DNA of 64,000 nucleotides from Mytilisepta virgata. Lineage: Eukaryota > Mollusca > Bivalvia > Mytilida > Mytilidae. The stretch spans positions 8,060,001-8,124,000 of the forward strand of contig CM051511.1 of assembly GCA_028015205.1 (NCBI GenBank), written 5' to 3'. Under the pieces are notes generated by a model. That model saw nothing but the letters and a program-made list of their open reading frames with translations, was not told where the DNA came from and searched no databases. Numbering within the stretch: the first letter of the stretch is position 1; each line of letters opens with the position of its first letter. The translations under genes were made by a program, and so were the position numbers. Shown one piece after another: positions 44,501-51,461 of this stretch.

Positions 44501-45297
44501 AACTTAACACTGAAAAATAAAAGCCTTTTTGTTAATCTATCGGTTTATTTAAATTTTAATAACTTTTTTAATTTTAGAACAGAAAAGATATAACTCGATG
44601 TGCTAAGCAAGTTATTCTAGCCATCACCAGATATGCGTTGGAAAAACTTGATTGGGATGGACTTTATCAGCCCAGAATTAGAGAATATTTAACGAAGGCT
44701 GTTAGAGATGTTGTTGCCTCAAAAATATACTTCGCATATCCATACCCTTGGTGGAGACGTTCTCCACTTTATGCAGATTATGCGATTTCCGACACACCAT
44801 TACGACAAACGTATGATTTTGGGACATCAAAAATTAATCCTGCAAATTCAGTACTACAGACAATGTACGCAGATGATGGCACGTCGTTTTGGTTGGAACT
44901 TGCAAGTAGAGAAAACAGAAACTATACAGATGGAGACATTATTCTTCCAGTTGGAGAAGAAACCATTCGACTGACACACAGATATTTGTCAGAAATATAT
45001 AAAATTCCGGTGAGGTCCATACCAAGGCCGCAAAACACAGTCATATCATTGTGGAAGTCATATCCACACGGTGGAGCTTGGCAAATATGGTTACCAGGTT
45101 ACGTTTGGCCATTTGTTGAACACGAAATGGTGAAACCTTCTCCTTCGGACCAGGTTTTTCTTGTTTGTAATGCATTTAATTCCAGGTCCCTTTCTTGGTG
45201 GTCAGACGGAGCACTCCAAGCTGTGGAACTTGCTTTGCCATATTTTGGACTTCAAAGCAGGGATATAAAAATACATAACGAGCATTCCTTACACTAA
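20452..45297 (+). CDS. Secreted flavin amine oxidase, L-amino-acid-oxidase type (7 exons)
   Basis: Joined coding exons: 20452-20572, 28994-29191, 35322-35514, 37200-37304, 41481-41696, 43499-43613, 44578-45297. All introns are GT-AG, every phase matches, and the total is exactly 556 codons with the stop. The product (555 residues) should oxidise an amine or amino acid with FAD and release hydrogen peroxide outside the cell. Motifs seen: hydrophobic signal (1-16), dinucleotide fold GAGIAG (51-56) with E74 closing the second strand, RVGGK (78-82), ELAAMRF (97-103) matching the substrate-arginine motif of L-amino-acid oxidases, SKIYF with K365 at the usual flavin-lysine position, and a C-terminal flavin block WWSDGALQA (523-531). 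Sea-hare and snail antibacterial oxidases are in this family, so innate defence is possible but is inference. Substrate is not predictable. No break was found. Confidence 0.88.
21374..21540. mobile_element. Foldback MITE-like element, about 167 bp
   Basis: The left arm (CCAAGAATAGGAAAAAATAC, then ATTTAAGGATTGACT, AGTCTAT, AATAACCT) is mirrored by the right arm (AGGTTATT, ATAGACTGAAAA, AGTCAATCCTTAAAT, TTCCTGTTCTTGG). The arms are about 70 bp long with minor gaps, around a short centre. No coding capacity, and the target duplication is not clear. Confidence 0.8.
22593..22612. repeat. Poly-G run
   Basis: A G-rich run (GTG followed by about 18 G) inside intron 1. Such runs are prone to length variation and assembly error. 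Confidence 0.8.
23037..23403. repeat. Long inverted array of about 34-bp units
   Basis: The left half repeats AGGACCTCCACAATTCGATT and TCAGGA phrases; the right half repeats their complements (GAAATCGAATTGTGGAGGTC). The two halves meet near 23230-23245, so the whole stretch of about 370 bp can fold on itself while each arm is also tandemly repeated. Open frames across it are artefacts of the repeat. Confidence 0.85.
23763..23955. repeat. Tandem duplication, about 100-bp units
   Basis: Two copies of a unit with TAATAACAGTTGGG, TTGATACCGAG and CTGACCTTAATTTA, the second with an insertion and several substitutions. Confidence 0.75.
24128..24260. mobile_element. Foldback MITE-like element, 133 bp, best copy of its family
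   Basis: Outer arms AAGAATCTAACACCGGTG (24128-24145) and its near-complement (24243-24260) enclose 29-bp inner arms (24150-24178 and 24207-24235) with GCGAGATAAGGAAATCTCAG and one mismatch. The whole element forms one hairpin. A half copy lies at 28794-28842 and a diverged copy at 51462-51612. A single arm-like phrase (GCGAGATAAGGAAATCTAAC) is at about 24753-24772. Confidence 0.85.
24966..26127. repeat. Rearranged copy of intron-2 element DNA (copy A)
   Basis: 24966-25247 matches 31812-32096 closely (part of a LINE on the - strand). From about 25248 the match jumps to 32970, skipping about 870 bp, and continues through the same cysteine-motif fragment and satellite units to about 33835. Copy A lacks the terminal inverted repeats of the intron-2 element. 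Imperfect ~30-bp direct repeats (TCAACTTCCCAACTAACTA near 24919 and TCAACCTCCCATCTAACTA near 26132) flank it. So a composite sequence was duplicated after the LINE piece had joined it. Confidence 0.8.
26560..26710. repeat. Palindromic short tandem repeat
   Basis: Repeated AAGTATCATGATACTTGT-like phrases; the core GTATCATGATAC is a palindrome, so the array can form several alternative hairpins. The similar wording CATCATGATGCTTTT recurs at 28317-28405. Confidence 0.7.
26930..28265 (+). pseudogene. LINE fragment: endonuclease domain, frame broken
   Basis: Three overlapping frames form one decayed product. 27046-27498 is a polar, Q- and N-rich segment (possibly the end of an ORF1 or a linker). 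The 27414-27923 frame has NIKGGKSNKEYIFKLARHQ and LCIHEHWLW, like the start of an apurinic-type endonuclease. The 27920-28441 frame has CGDMNGTIQQ (the GDxN step) and SSQIDHIFTN. No reverse transcriptase follows, so the fragment is 3'-truncated. Host use as a gene is unlikely because of the shifts and its place within an intron. Confidence 0.72.
28300..28410. repeat. Minisatellite, about 21-22-bp units
   Basis: Five imperfect copies of CTTTTAACTTCCATCATGATG-like units in a row, directly before the next hairpin. The opposite-strand 125-residue frame (28192-28569) is made by this repeat (EVKSIMMEVKSI pattern) and is not a gene. Confidence 0.8.
28413..28525. mobile_element. Foldback element, about 110 bp
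   Basis: Arms GGGGTACGGGAATATATGGA / TATATTCCCGTATCCC and an inner pair AAATGTCGTATC / GATACGACATTT surround a short GC-rich centre (GGGCGAGGCGTCAGCCGAG). Confidence 0.75.
28794..28842. repeat. Half copy of the 24128 foldback family
   Basis: CAGGTGTCCAAGATTCCCTTA and the following TTGCACTTTCACTGGGTTGG resemble the right arm of the 24128-24260 element; the left arm is missing. Confidence 0.6.
28994..29191 (+). CDS. Oxidase exon 2: FAD dinucleotide-binding fold
   Basis: Encodes residues 41-106 with the GAGIAG loop (51-56), acidic E74 at the end of the second strand, RVGGK (78-82) and ELAAMRF (97-103). Acceptor TTATTATAG, donor A|GTAAGG. The frame upstream of the acceptor stays open to a spurious ATG at 28936, and the frame after the donor runs to 29313; neither extension fits the family. 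Confidence 0.92.
29957..29965. repeat. 9-bp target duplication, left copy
   Basis: TTCAGTTTC here and at 34782-34790 border the element. Its inverted repeats start ACTAG on each side. Confidence 0.8.
30430..32860 (-). pseudogene. Jockey-like LINE, decayed, inside the TIR element
   Basis: Read on the - strand from right to left: an endonuclease part with CSVYLPPNTSLEINQLK and LLMGDFNAQSLIWGSN (32505-32251), SDHFPIILENLF (about 32190), a linker, then reverse transcriptase GFQQGKSTFDHLVRFESF, FFDLAKAYDTTWKYG and VPRGSILSATLL (31255-30869), and ICYGATKMNNIERQL plus KWAMENVFKFSNSKT (30803-30585). Several frame breaks separate the blocks. The order and wording fit the Jockey group. The 3' end is lost before 30430. 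Part of it recurs in copy A at 24966-25247. Confidence 0.85.
32930..32944. repeat. Poly-C run
   Basis: About 15 C in a row at the junction between the LINE fragment and the next block. It may mark the recombination joint, or be an assembly-sensitive run. Confidence 0.7.
32990..33340 (+). pseudogene. LINE C-terminal fragment, + strand
   Basis: After a short open frame (GEHNLYLYCSGKLRSYDD and so on to 33181) the same strand reads GYIKDEIHFLLNCNSFDIERR near 33255-33325. This is the usual wording of the terminal His/Cys region of non-LTR retrotransposons (xEDExHFLLxC). The polypeptide is interrupted by stops. Its orientation is opposite to the neighbouring Jockey fragment. A close second copy lies at 25290-25650. 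Confidence 0.65.
33360..34435. repeat. Satellite, about 185-bp units, about six copies
   Basis: Units contain GAGAGATACCATTTCGCAAC, CCTACGCCTCTAGGGGTGAC, GGTCTAGGCCATACCTACC, ATACAATGGCCGTTAATTAG and CCATATCACGGTTTTCCTTG, with 5-15% drift. The last unit runs into the right TIR, and the matching left TIR ends in a single piece of the same unit (30285-30314). About two and a half units also occur in copy A (25665-26127). Amplification from the terminal repeat is inferred. Confidence 0.85.
34398..34781. repeat. Right terminal inverted repeat
   Basis: Complement of 29966-30314 with indels. The right copy keeps about 20 bp (around GACAGCCGACAATAAAA on its reverse strand) and a further segment with AAAACACAAAAT that the left copy lacks, and the purine/pyrimidine tract differs in length. 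Confidence 0.85.
34880..35026 (-). repeat. Dispersed 147-bp repeat, copy 1
   Basis: Three copies in the window share both ends: TGGTGGGGTCCATGTTG-like at one end and GGTATTTCTTGACTTTAC at the other. This one is on the - strand; the others are 50002-50148 and 59318-59465. SINE-like in size, but no tRNA-type promoter is visible, so it may be a conserved 3' piece of a longer element. Confidence 0.8.
35322..35514 (+). CDS. Oxidase exon 3
   Basis: Encodes residues 107-170 (THKLLYNTIRELGLQVVDF and so on to DQLR). The start matches the helix after the MRF motif in the family. Acceptor TTTATTTAG, donor TG|GTAAGT; the split codon with exon 4 gives Trp171. Confidence 0.9.
35640..36180. repeat. Tandem array, about 118-bp units, 4.7 copies
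   Basis: Units contain GGAGGCTAGGATGAAATTTA, AAAGGCAGGACCAAAATTTC, CGCCAAAAATAGGCAGGATC, CATTTCATGGTAGCCTTTTT and GATTTTCCATATAAGGTAA. The copies are very similar, indicating recent expansion. Confidence 0.9.
36885..36914. repeat. Perfect 13-bp hairpin
   Basis: GTTATTATATTGG, a 4-nt loop AAGG, then CCAATATAATAAC. It sits alone in intron 3 and may be the remains of a foldback element. Confidence 0.8.
37200..37304 (+). CDS. Oxidase exon 4
   Basis: Encodes the last base of Trp171 through residue 205 (EMYRNNTDILTTNVPED... IEMYRQ). Too short to stand out by length alone, but its acceptor (CTTAAAG), donor (AG|GTAAAT) and both phases fit its neighbours. Its acidic and aromatic content fits the helical substrate domain. 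Confidence 0.85.
37341..37542 (-). repeat. tRNA-derived SINE
   Basis: On the - strand the head reads GCCTCGGTGGCCGAGTGGTC (A box) and GTAAGTTCGAATCTCACC (B box, GTTCGAATC) with a long variable arm, about 100 bp. It is followed by a body with CGGCTTCCTCCACCAATAA, GGCCGCTGCAAAATAGCC and GGCGTAAAACCCC. This body wording is common in molluscan SINEs (from memory). Not a functional tRNA: the variable arm is over-long and it is joined to the SINE body. Confidence 0.8.
38581..38815 (-). pseudogene. Tyrosine recombinase, catalytic C-terminal exon or fragment
   Basis: The - strand frame reads HPGDTIVNIFEEAI and then KSFRPTKATLAMTTGI, QIGRWKTKDNFMNHYVG and a stop. The order R (in SFRPT), the GRWKT step and a terminal HYV tyrosine matches the C-terminal half of tyrosine recombinases found in DIRS/Ngaro retrotransposons and Cryptons. 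An acceptor-like CGTTGCAG precedes it on the - strand (about 38799-38806), suggesting an intron. The upstream R-K box was not located. Which mobile class it belongs to is uncertain. Confidence 0.7.
39249..39896 (-). pseudogene. Unrecognised 215-residue frame upstream of the recombinase
   Basis: A long open frame in its window context, on the same strand as the recombinase fragment and 470 bp before it. Features: RKEEGGPLVSDDINVRMDV near the start, MTNQLPVYSSLCWDL, SFWRAFATIIAQLWEAKFG, and a C-terminal hydrophobic stretch YLLCVTFCRMFCILMAD. No known domain was recognised. It is probably the N-terminal or accessory part of the same mobile element. The frame starts at a genuine ATG, but that does not prove it is the start. 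Confidence 0.5.
40300..40960 (-). pseudogene. Decayed coding remnant, possibly the 5' part of the recombinase element
   Basis: On the - strand, blocks such as MPNETDLEKTFNYSETPRV, EECEIRQDIR, LADSINRYRLHNRLRGLEI and REVIHIPVGHTRHYKTNIP can be read with a stop and frame changes between them. The composition is coding-like but no family was recognised. It lies in line with the two downstream fragments. Confidence 0.4.
41481..41696 (+). CDS. Oxidase exon 5
   Basis: Encodes residues 206-277. The GMNSIPKALLQGFL stretch matches the family's G-x-x-x-(I/L)-P-x-A-(L/F) segment in the substrate domain; before it is a polar, Ser/Thr-rich loop (STETDSSASMDIVTSPPSA). Acceptor ATACTTCTAG, donor AG|GTATGT. 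Confidence 0.9.
41697..43498 (+). other. Oxidase intron 5 (1.8 kb)
   Basis: Starts GTATGT and ends TATTCTAG. Contains an unexplained two-exon reading frame on the same strand (41877-42452). 42460-43490 shows no recognised feature. Confidence 0.78.
41877..42452 (+). CDS. Unknown two-exon reading frame nested in intron 5
   Basis: The first block (about 41877 to 42148) encodes MPLNPKWKCYFRHLRLTLR, SYENLSCFYSENELATYDYQ and LPIKAVEALGTDKTVLSF. It is followed by a good donor (AA|GTAAGG) and, after 153 bp, an acceptor (TTTCAATAG, exon from 42302). The joined phase is kept and the second block (RQVNKDMIDAIQDNTKNKLE...VIKFLLLFASYIQ) runs to a stop at 42450-42452. Read through unspliced, both blocks would not be in one frame. 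No family was recognised. It is not part of the oxidase, since exons 5 and 6 join cleanly without it. It could be a mobile-element gene, a small host gene or the remains of one. The start is uncertain. Confidence 0.45.
43499..43613 (+). CDS. Oxidase exon 6
   Basis: Encodes residues 278-316 (RHRLTLNHNLKAIKRQRDGMYILTF... RFSK, split into blocks here). The stretch V/L-x-L-N-x-x-V/L-x-x-I is the family's strand that precedes the return to the FAD domain. Acceptor TATTCTAG, donor AAG|GTAATT, phase 0. Confidence 0.9.
43614..44577 (+). other. Oxidase intron 6 (964 bp)
   Basis: Starts GTAATT and ends TTTTAATTTTAG. Contains an ATT microsatellite near 43984-44008 and otherwise nothing recognised. Confidence 0.85.
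43974..44012. repeat. AT/ATT microsatellite
   Basis: TATATATATAC followed by about eight ATT units. Confidence 0.9.
44578..45297 (+). CDS. Oxidase exon 7: C-terminal half, stop
   Basis: Encodes residues 317-555 with no intron. CAKQVILAI is the strand leading to the flavin; ASKIYFAYPYPWW holds K365, which matches the flavin-contacting lysine of the amine-oxidase family; SWWSDGALQAVELALPYF is the flavin-closing helix motif near the end. NYT is a potential glycosylation site. Acceptor TTTTAATTTTAG. The stop TAA (45295-45297) is followed almost at once by an inserted element. Confidence 0.93.
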   Translation, partial: NRKDITRCAKQVILAITRYALEKLDWDGLYQPRIREYLTKAVRDVVASKIYFAYPYPWWRRSPLYADYAISDTPLRQTYDFGTSKINPANSVLQTMYADDGTSFWLELASRENRNYTDGDIILPVGEETIRLTHRYLSEIYKIPVRSIPRPQNTVISLWKSYPHGGAWQIWLPGYVWPFVEHEMVKPSPSDQVFLVCNAFNSRSLSWWSDGALQAVELALPYFGLQSRDIKIHNEHSLH

Positions 45298-45425
45298 TAA
45301 CACACTTTTGATCTTAACCGGCCACTGCTGTCTTGTTTTATCGTGACTGAATTTAGTTTTAAAATTCCTGCCACTAGTATTTCAGAAACAATGAAGATAA
45401 CAAGATCAAAACAAGATACATTGTC

Positions 45426-45520
45426 TTGCAGTCGGTCAAGACCGGGTAACATGAAGTTTGCAGTCAAGACCGATTAAAATGAAGTATGCAGTCAAGACAG
45501 GTTAATATGAAGCATGCAAT
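45426..45520. repeat. Short tandem repeat, about 33-bp units
   Basis: Three copies of GCAGTCAAGACCGATTAAAA-like sequence followed by ATGAAGTATG. Confidence 0.8.
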
Positions 45521-45661
45521 GTTAACCTTTACGAATGCTGAGCTGACCTAAATTTGACTTGACTGATGTTGATTGAGTTCAATACAACATATCTTGATTC
45601 GATCTTCTGATCTTGGTTTTATATGAAAATATTGTGACGCGGACAATGAATACACAATTAG

Positions 45662-45667
45662 AATAAA
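45662..45667 (+). terminator. Candidate polyadenylation signal
   Basis: AATAAA 365 bp after the stop codon, inside the MITE-like element. Whether it is used is unknown; AT-rich DNA produces many such hexamers. Confidence 0.25.
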
Positions 45668-46129
45668 CACGACCAGAATGGCGGGTCAAGATTAAAAGTG
45701 TGTACTAATGTTGTTTCTAAATTATAATCTTCCTCTTCTTGCGTACGGGTACGCAATTGTTTTGGAAAAATTACATTTGAATCCAGATAAATCAATTCTA
45801 AGTTTTTTCTATCAATACGTTTTTGGGTCTTTTGACCAAAATTGTTGGCTCCAAAATTTTTATTTTAATTATCTTCTCTTAGACAATGAAAGACTAATCT
45901 GTGTTCAATAGTGAAAATTTCTACAATAAAATAAACCAAAAACAAAGAGTGTTGGATTTGTTTTTTTTGCTTTATACGAAGACAAAAATTGTTACCTTGT
46001 GGATACCGGAACATTTACAACTAAATAAAGTTCAAAACAAAGGTACCGTACGCCAAGGTGTATCCAGTGGGGGAAGTCTACAAACACTGGCAAAACCGAA
46101 AATAAGTTCAACCGTATCAACCAGCGGAA

Positions 46130-46230
46130 CAACTGGAAACAACTGTCATATTCTTAACCTGGTACAGGCATTTCCAAAAATGGTGGGTTAAACCAGGTTT
46201 TACGGCTAGCCAAACCTCCCACGTATATGT
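46130..46230. repeat. Interspersed repeat fragment
   Basis: GGTACAGGCATTTCC and GGTGGGTTAAACCAGGTTTTACGGCTAGCC contain inverted AACCTGG/CCAGGTT phrases. Probably the 3' part of the adjoining Penelope-like element, which lies on the - strand. Confidence 0.4.
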
Positions 46231-47720
46231 CAGTCGTTCATAGTTCCGTATTGACAAAAAACGAGGGAACAATAAATGAATAAAACACTGACAAGTCGCA
46301 AAACTCCATTACGAGACAAGGACGAGACGTTATTTGTGAAAACTTTGACTCATCAACTTCTTGCTCAGACATCGGTGACGTTTTTAAATTTTGAGTAGCT
46401 GCTGCAAGCTCTTGCATATTGTATAAGTTGAGATATGTATACCCCATAAGCGGGTGAAGTAGGTATTTTGCTGCTAAGGTGTGGAAAATTTATAATTTCA
46501 AAACTAAGTCACGTTTGTCATAGATTCTGGTACTGAGATGGCCATTGGAGTCAAAATCGAGATATAGGTCTAAAAACGAGGCAGATTAAGCTGTGCCAGT
46601 GGTTTCTTTAATTTTTGACTCTGGGGGATATATTAATGAAATTCAATTAGATATAGTTTGGATTATTAATTGAGAGAACATCATCAATATCATGAATATA
46701 TCTATATGTGAATGAAATGATCGAGCATCTTTGATTTTCTTGTCTTGATCAATGTTTGAAGAAACTCAGACTCGTATGAATGTAAAAATAGATCGGTTAG
46801 TAGAGGGGCACAGTTTGTTCCCATAGTAACACCGACAATTTATTGAATTTATTCCTCTATGTAGATTTGTTTTATGCTCGGGTTCATTTTGACAAAATAA
46901 GCTGAGTTATAGCCCAAACGAATGTATTTGTACCGGATTTTGTCGTTCTTAGTGGAAAACGCTTTGTGGATAATATGTTTCAAACGGGTTTTCAATTTTT
47001 GTGGAAAAAAATGTTTTGATAGAAGGGAGATTTAAAATTTTCCAGAAGTGCTATAGATTTTTTTAGAATCCTCATATGTTTATGCCACTACGCGTGTAAA
47101 CAGTAACACAGTATTTCTGAAGTCCCTCTTTCACTGCGGATAAAATTTTCGTCAATGCAATTGACAATTCTTTGGTGGAACATGCAGATGAACCGTTAAT
47201 GTACCGTTGTTTCTACGAAGTTTAGGGATCCAATACAAACAAGGTAGGTTCTCGGATTTATTACTCAGTGGAATGTTCACTGAGGCCATGAATGACTTGT
47301 GATTTGCCAAGATTTCATCTTTGTCAGAGTTATGTTTTTGTAGGTGGGATTACCCGAGTGTTCATTAATTCCTAATTCTTTTATACGACACTCGTAGTAA
47401 TACGATTTACAAAGAAAAACAATGTTGTTTGAAGCCTTATCCACAGGAACAACGACATACTTATCATGAATGGAGGAAAAACATTTCATACCTTCTTTGT
47501 CTTTGAATACAGACTTTGATCGAGCATTTACAAAGTTTTTCAACTTGTGAATTCGACGTTGTACCAACTACCTAATTGCCTTTACCCATTCTGACATAGT
47601 GTCACGTTTAACTTTTTCTCTTTTTGCCCATTCTCTAGCATATTCTTGCTGGTTGTTTATGCCAGAAGTAATAATACCTATTGTACTGACGATGAGGTGC
47701 GGTAAGGAAGATTTATTTTC
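46230..47720 (-). pseudogene. Penelope-like element, decayed reverse transcriptase
   Basis: On the - strand, 47567-47277 reads RRIHKLKNFVNARSKSVFKD, SSIHDKYVVVPVDKASNNIVF and KELGINEHSGNPTY, the usual start of a Penelope-like reverse transcriptase. Further along, CLYWIPKLRR (about 47240) and MGTNCAPLL with DLFLHSYESEFLQ (about 46820-46760) are the family's palm-region phrases. Many stops and frame changes separate them. No GIY-YIG nuclease was recognised in the remaining sequence, although 46240-46600 could hold its decayed remains. Confidence 0.8.
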
Positions 47721-47819
47721 TGACCAGATTAAAGGGAATATGTAACACTTTCAAGCATTTATCTGTTGGTCAACTATGAACATTATAGAATATTATTTTT
47801 CTTCCCTCAGAAACCATAA

Positions 47820-47900
47820 ATATAATGAATTGATTGATTGATTGTTGCTGGCTTAACGTCCAGTGGTAAATATTTCGTGCATCTTCATATAATAAATTTT
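47820..47900. repeat. SINE-like fragment
   Basis: TTGATTGATTGTTGCTGGCTTAACGTCCAGTGG then AAATATTTCGTGCAT (given in parts) resembles a conserved block I associate with molluscan SINEs. No tRNA head is visible here. Confidence 0.5.
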
Positions 47901-47904
47901 GTTC

Positions 47905-50000
47905 CAACTTTACGACTTATATATTAGATTGAATTTCAGATCTGTTATTAACAGCATAGATAAATTAACTGTATTATAAAACAAACTTCTATAATATGGT
48001 AGTATTTGCCTAAATGAAATGGTAATACTTTTTTTCTGATAGGTCAATTAATCGGGTGGTCTACAAGGCAAACCATACCAGTGGTCCATTGTAAACAGTA
48101 CAGACGAGTAACACACACAGCTTTTACCTGCATATTACTACATGGTGTGGTATGGATTTTAAAACCTCTGCCACCTTATCCGTTTGGTTTTACGACATAC
48201 TTCTTGACATTCTGCTGATAAAAGATATATCTATTGTGCGAATATTCTTTTTTTTTCTATTAGAGCAACAAACATGGAGCATCAACTCGGACTGGGTGAT
48301 GGATTTTGTAAGACATATTGTAATTTCACACACTACTCCCAAACTATTTGACATTTCCCCTGTATGTTCTGACGCTAACACAGTCTTTTCCCAAACTTCA
48401 TAATTTAATGAACATAGCGCAAAACCAACACGTTTACCTAACCTTAAAAATTAGAATTATGCTATTTGCAAATGTCCCGACACAAATGAACATTGTATAA
48501 TTAATGACACCAACCAGCTAGTTGATTCTTCCAGATGTCCCGGATATTCCATACAACGTAACGGCAATGATCTCAGGTAATTATTGGTAAATTTCGGAAA
48601 ATCAGTTTAATAAAACGTATCACAAAATACCGAAATAAATTTGATGCACTGTATGGGGCCACTTCGTTGACTGACAACTCATCAGAAGTGCTCGAGATCA
48701 AAATATTGGAAAACCGGTTAAAGATATAATGATGAATTATAAGCATAACCATCAAAAATCAAAACAATTAAAACAAACAGGTATCCAAACTCAGCTAAGG
48801 GGTACCTCTGCATCAAAAGGAATAGCCTTAGAAATTTCTGGTAAATTTTTTCAAATTCTGAACGGAATATTTAAAGGCATTTGAATAATGAATCATGCCA
48901 GGACAACTGATTTATTTTTATAGACACCACAAACAACACAAAGTGTTTGAGAAAGATATATCTACTATATTCTTGTTTAAACTTTAGTTCAAGCCATATT
49001 CGATCGTTTTAGTTCTCAATTTTTTTAAACTGGTATATTTCCTTTGGAATTATTTAATGTCGGTTGTCAAACCAACTGGACCATCCTGAAATAAACAAAC
49101 CACAACTAACATTACTTATTTTCAATAGAGAATTATTCTCTAAGCTGCCAATAAAAAAAATCTAAATAACATTTCAATTTTATGCATACATGCAACTTTA
49201 AGATCTTAGCTATTAGCAGTTTTTTTATTAAATGTTCAATATTATGACGGCTAGCTATCAATGGTCTATGAGATAATTCATATCCAAATTAATATAGATT
49301 ACACTAGAGAAAACTATTAAAGCACATGATAATTCGGTAAATGATAAATGATTCAGATCAACCTTGCGTGTAATTGTAATATTTCACAGTGCATAGGAGT
49401 TAAATAAGTTAGATTAATTAAATAGATATGTTGCCACACTTATCTACAATTGAATGAAATCGAACTAAATTCACTAAATGATTCGGATCAGTTAATTGAG
49501 AGATAAGTGTATCAGTTAATTGAGAGATAGGCGCATGGGCCTTACGTGTAATTGTAATTAAGCACATGATTACTCGGTATTTTTGGGTTTTTTTTATGTC
49601 CATGTACATAAATAAGAGCTGATGTCATTTGCTTTTGGCTTTATACTTGGCCTATTGTAACTTAAGAAAAGTATTTGAATCATCAATATTTAACTTGCTG
49701 GCTTATCATTTAGCAATTGATAAGAAAATCTTTCTTGGCTTGTTTGTCCAGGTTAAAGACTTAATTTTTGCTTAATTTCCTGCTAAAAAATATTCGTGGC
49801 TGTTTTTCATACTTCTTTTAAGAAAGGAGTCTTTATTCTATCATTGCTGCATTTTGCATAGTTTCTATAATATTTCAGAGAGAAGCTGAATTCCCGAATC
49901 TTCTTTTAATTTATTGCTTCCGGGAATATTTGGAATTCGTTATGACTTTATGTAATTATGTTAATACATCATTTGTAAATTTAAATCTGAAGCGGATCTA
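47905..50000. other. Non-coding stretch
   Basis: No supported gene. The 83-residue frame at 48152-48403 is hydrophobic but lacks a good context. Near 49300-49560 related phrases repeat (AAGCACATGATAATTCGGTA / AAGCACATGATTACTCGGTA, CGTGTAATTGTAAT), including a 24-bp tandem AGTTAATTGAGAGATA. Confidence 0.5.
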
Positions 50001-50001
50001 A

Positions 50002-50148
50002 TGGTGGGGTCCATGTTGTTCATATGTTTTTAGTTTTTAATTGTAGTGCATGTATTGTTTTGGTCTTGTCTTCGTTGTTCTCCGGAGTTTGTCAGTTGTT
50101 ACGATTTTTCTCTCCTTCGAATATCCCTTTGGTATTTCTTGACTTTAC
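50002..50148 (+). repeat. Dispersed 147-bp repeat, copy 2
   Basis: Same ends and body as 34880-35026 (GTCTTGTCTTCGTTGTTCTC, CGGAGTTTGTCAGTTGTT), on the + strand. Confidence 0.85.
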
Positions 50149-50149
50149 T

Positions 50150-51460
50150 AATATATACATGATTGTCGGATAACCCGGACCTTGGGGTTTTTGTTGATTA
50201 CTTTCTTGTTTCTCCAGCTTTTATTTCTCAGACCATTTCCATTCACACTTATTTCCAGATTCTGACGACATAATATAAATCGCATTTTATGACTAGGGTT
50301 TGTTTGGGACAGTCATCATGCAGTTCATAGATGCTGTTGCATTTTATTGTAGGGTTAGATAAAGTGAAAAAAGGAGGATGGAAGAGAGAAAATAAAATAA
50401 GTTAAGAGTTGACTTCAGAACCAATAACGTGGTGATCTTAATAAGGTGGTGAACAAGCTAAGATACATGATGTTTCCATTCGCTATGACGATAAAATACG
50501 GATGGAGAAACAATGAGAAAGGTGTCGTCTGTCTATCACCTTTTATGTAAGAATATATATTGTATTCATAATTTTAATTTTTATTGGTGGAAAGGGGTGA
50601 GGTGTAACAGTGCAATTTGAACAGGTATGGTACAATTTGTAGTAACGGCTACCACCCAAAAACCATTCCAATCGACAGAATGATTTCAGAGAGGAACCTT
50701 TACGATGAAGGATGCCGGATGAAAGGCAATACCCCAATGATCTAATGAATTCATATACATTCAGACTGATGGACGCCTCTCGCTCCTCGCCCCTCCGCCC
50801 TAAAAGTCTTAGTACATTTGAAATGAAACCGTTGATTCCGTTTGGAATATGTGGAAACAAGTGTAAATAGTATAATCTTCCCATTTTTATGGGTTTAACC
50901 GCAAAATGTCACTGACTAATTTTGTTTTAATCTTAAATTCTGTTTCACTGTACGCTTTAAACAGTTTTTACCTTTAAACAAATGAAATTTGAAAAGCCTT
51001 ATGAAGATTGTAAAGTAGCGTAGGTAATTTTCGTTATCAAATTTTAAAATTTTAACCATGTTTGTCGTTATTAGGAAATTTTTAAAAAAGGGGGCTGATT
51101 TTGGATTCCTGAAATATTTGAATACATGATATTGTTTTTGTTCGTTCTTCGTTGTAACTTTGTAAGGACAAAATGAACACACATCACGCCATCACCATTT
51201 TATGTCCGAGGAACTTTATTTTAAGTTTGTGAGTGACCTGGTCGAGTTTATTCAACGATATATTGCGGGAAAAAAACTCCTATTATTTATAATTCGATAA
51301 TATTTGCATCTTTGAGCAAAATAGGAAAGAAATGAGGTTTAAAATGGCACGCTTGTAGCAGATCACATACGCTGAACGTCATTTATCGGAAAATAAAAGA
51401 TCTCAGACGTCACGTTCAGAATCAAAAATACATACCGTATTGGAATTAGCAAGAAATATA
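50150..51460. other. Non-coding stretch
   Basis: Two minus-strand frames (50543-50884, 113 residues; 50916-51182, 88 residues) have no recognised domain and no splice support. Otherwise nothing was seen. Confidence 0.45.
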
Positions 51461-51461
51461 G

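Larger units (their letters stand above)
45299..45703. mobile_element. MITE-like element at the oxidase stop codon
   Basis: Inverted repeats of about 25 bp (ACACACTTTTGATCTTAACC near 45300 and its near-complement ending GTGTGT at 45703) enclose 400 bp. ACTAAT occurs at 45293-45298 and again at 45704-45709, a possible target duplication that includes the stop codon. Inside is a 30-bp tandem repeat (45426-45520) and an AATAAA at 45662-45667. The oxidase 3' untranslated region therefore starts inside mobile DNA. Confidence 0.72.

Noticed and set aside
50543..50884. 113-residue minus-strand frame
   Set aside because: No domain, no splice context and no similar copy seen; kept as non-coding.
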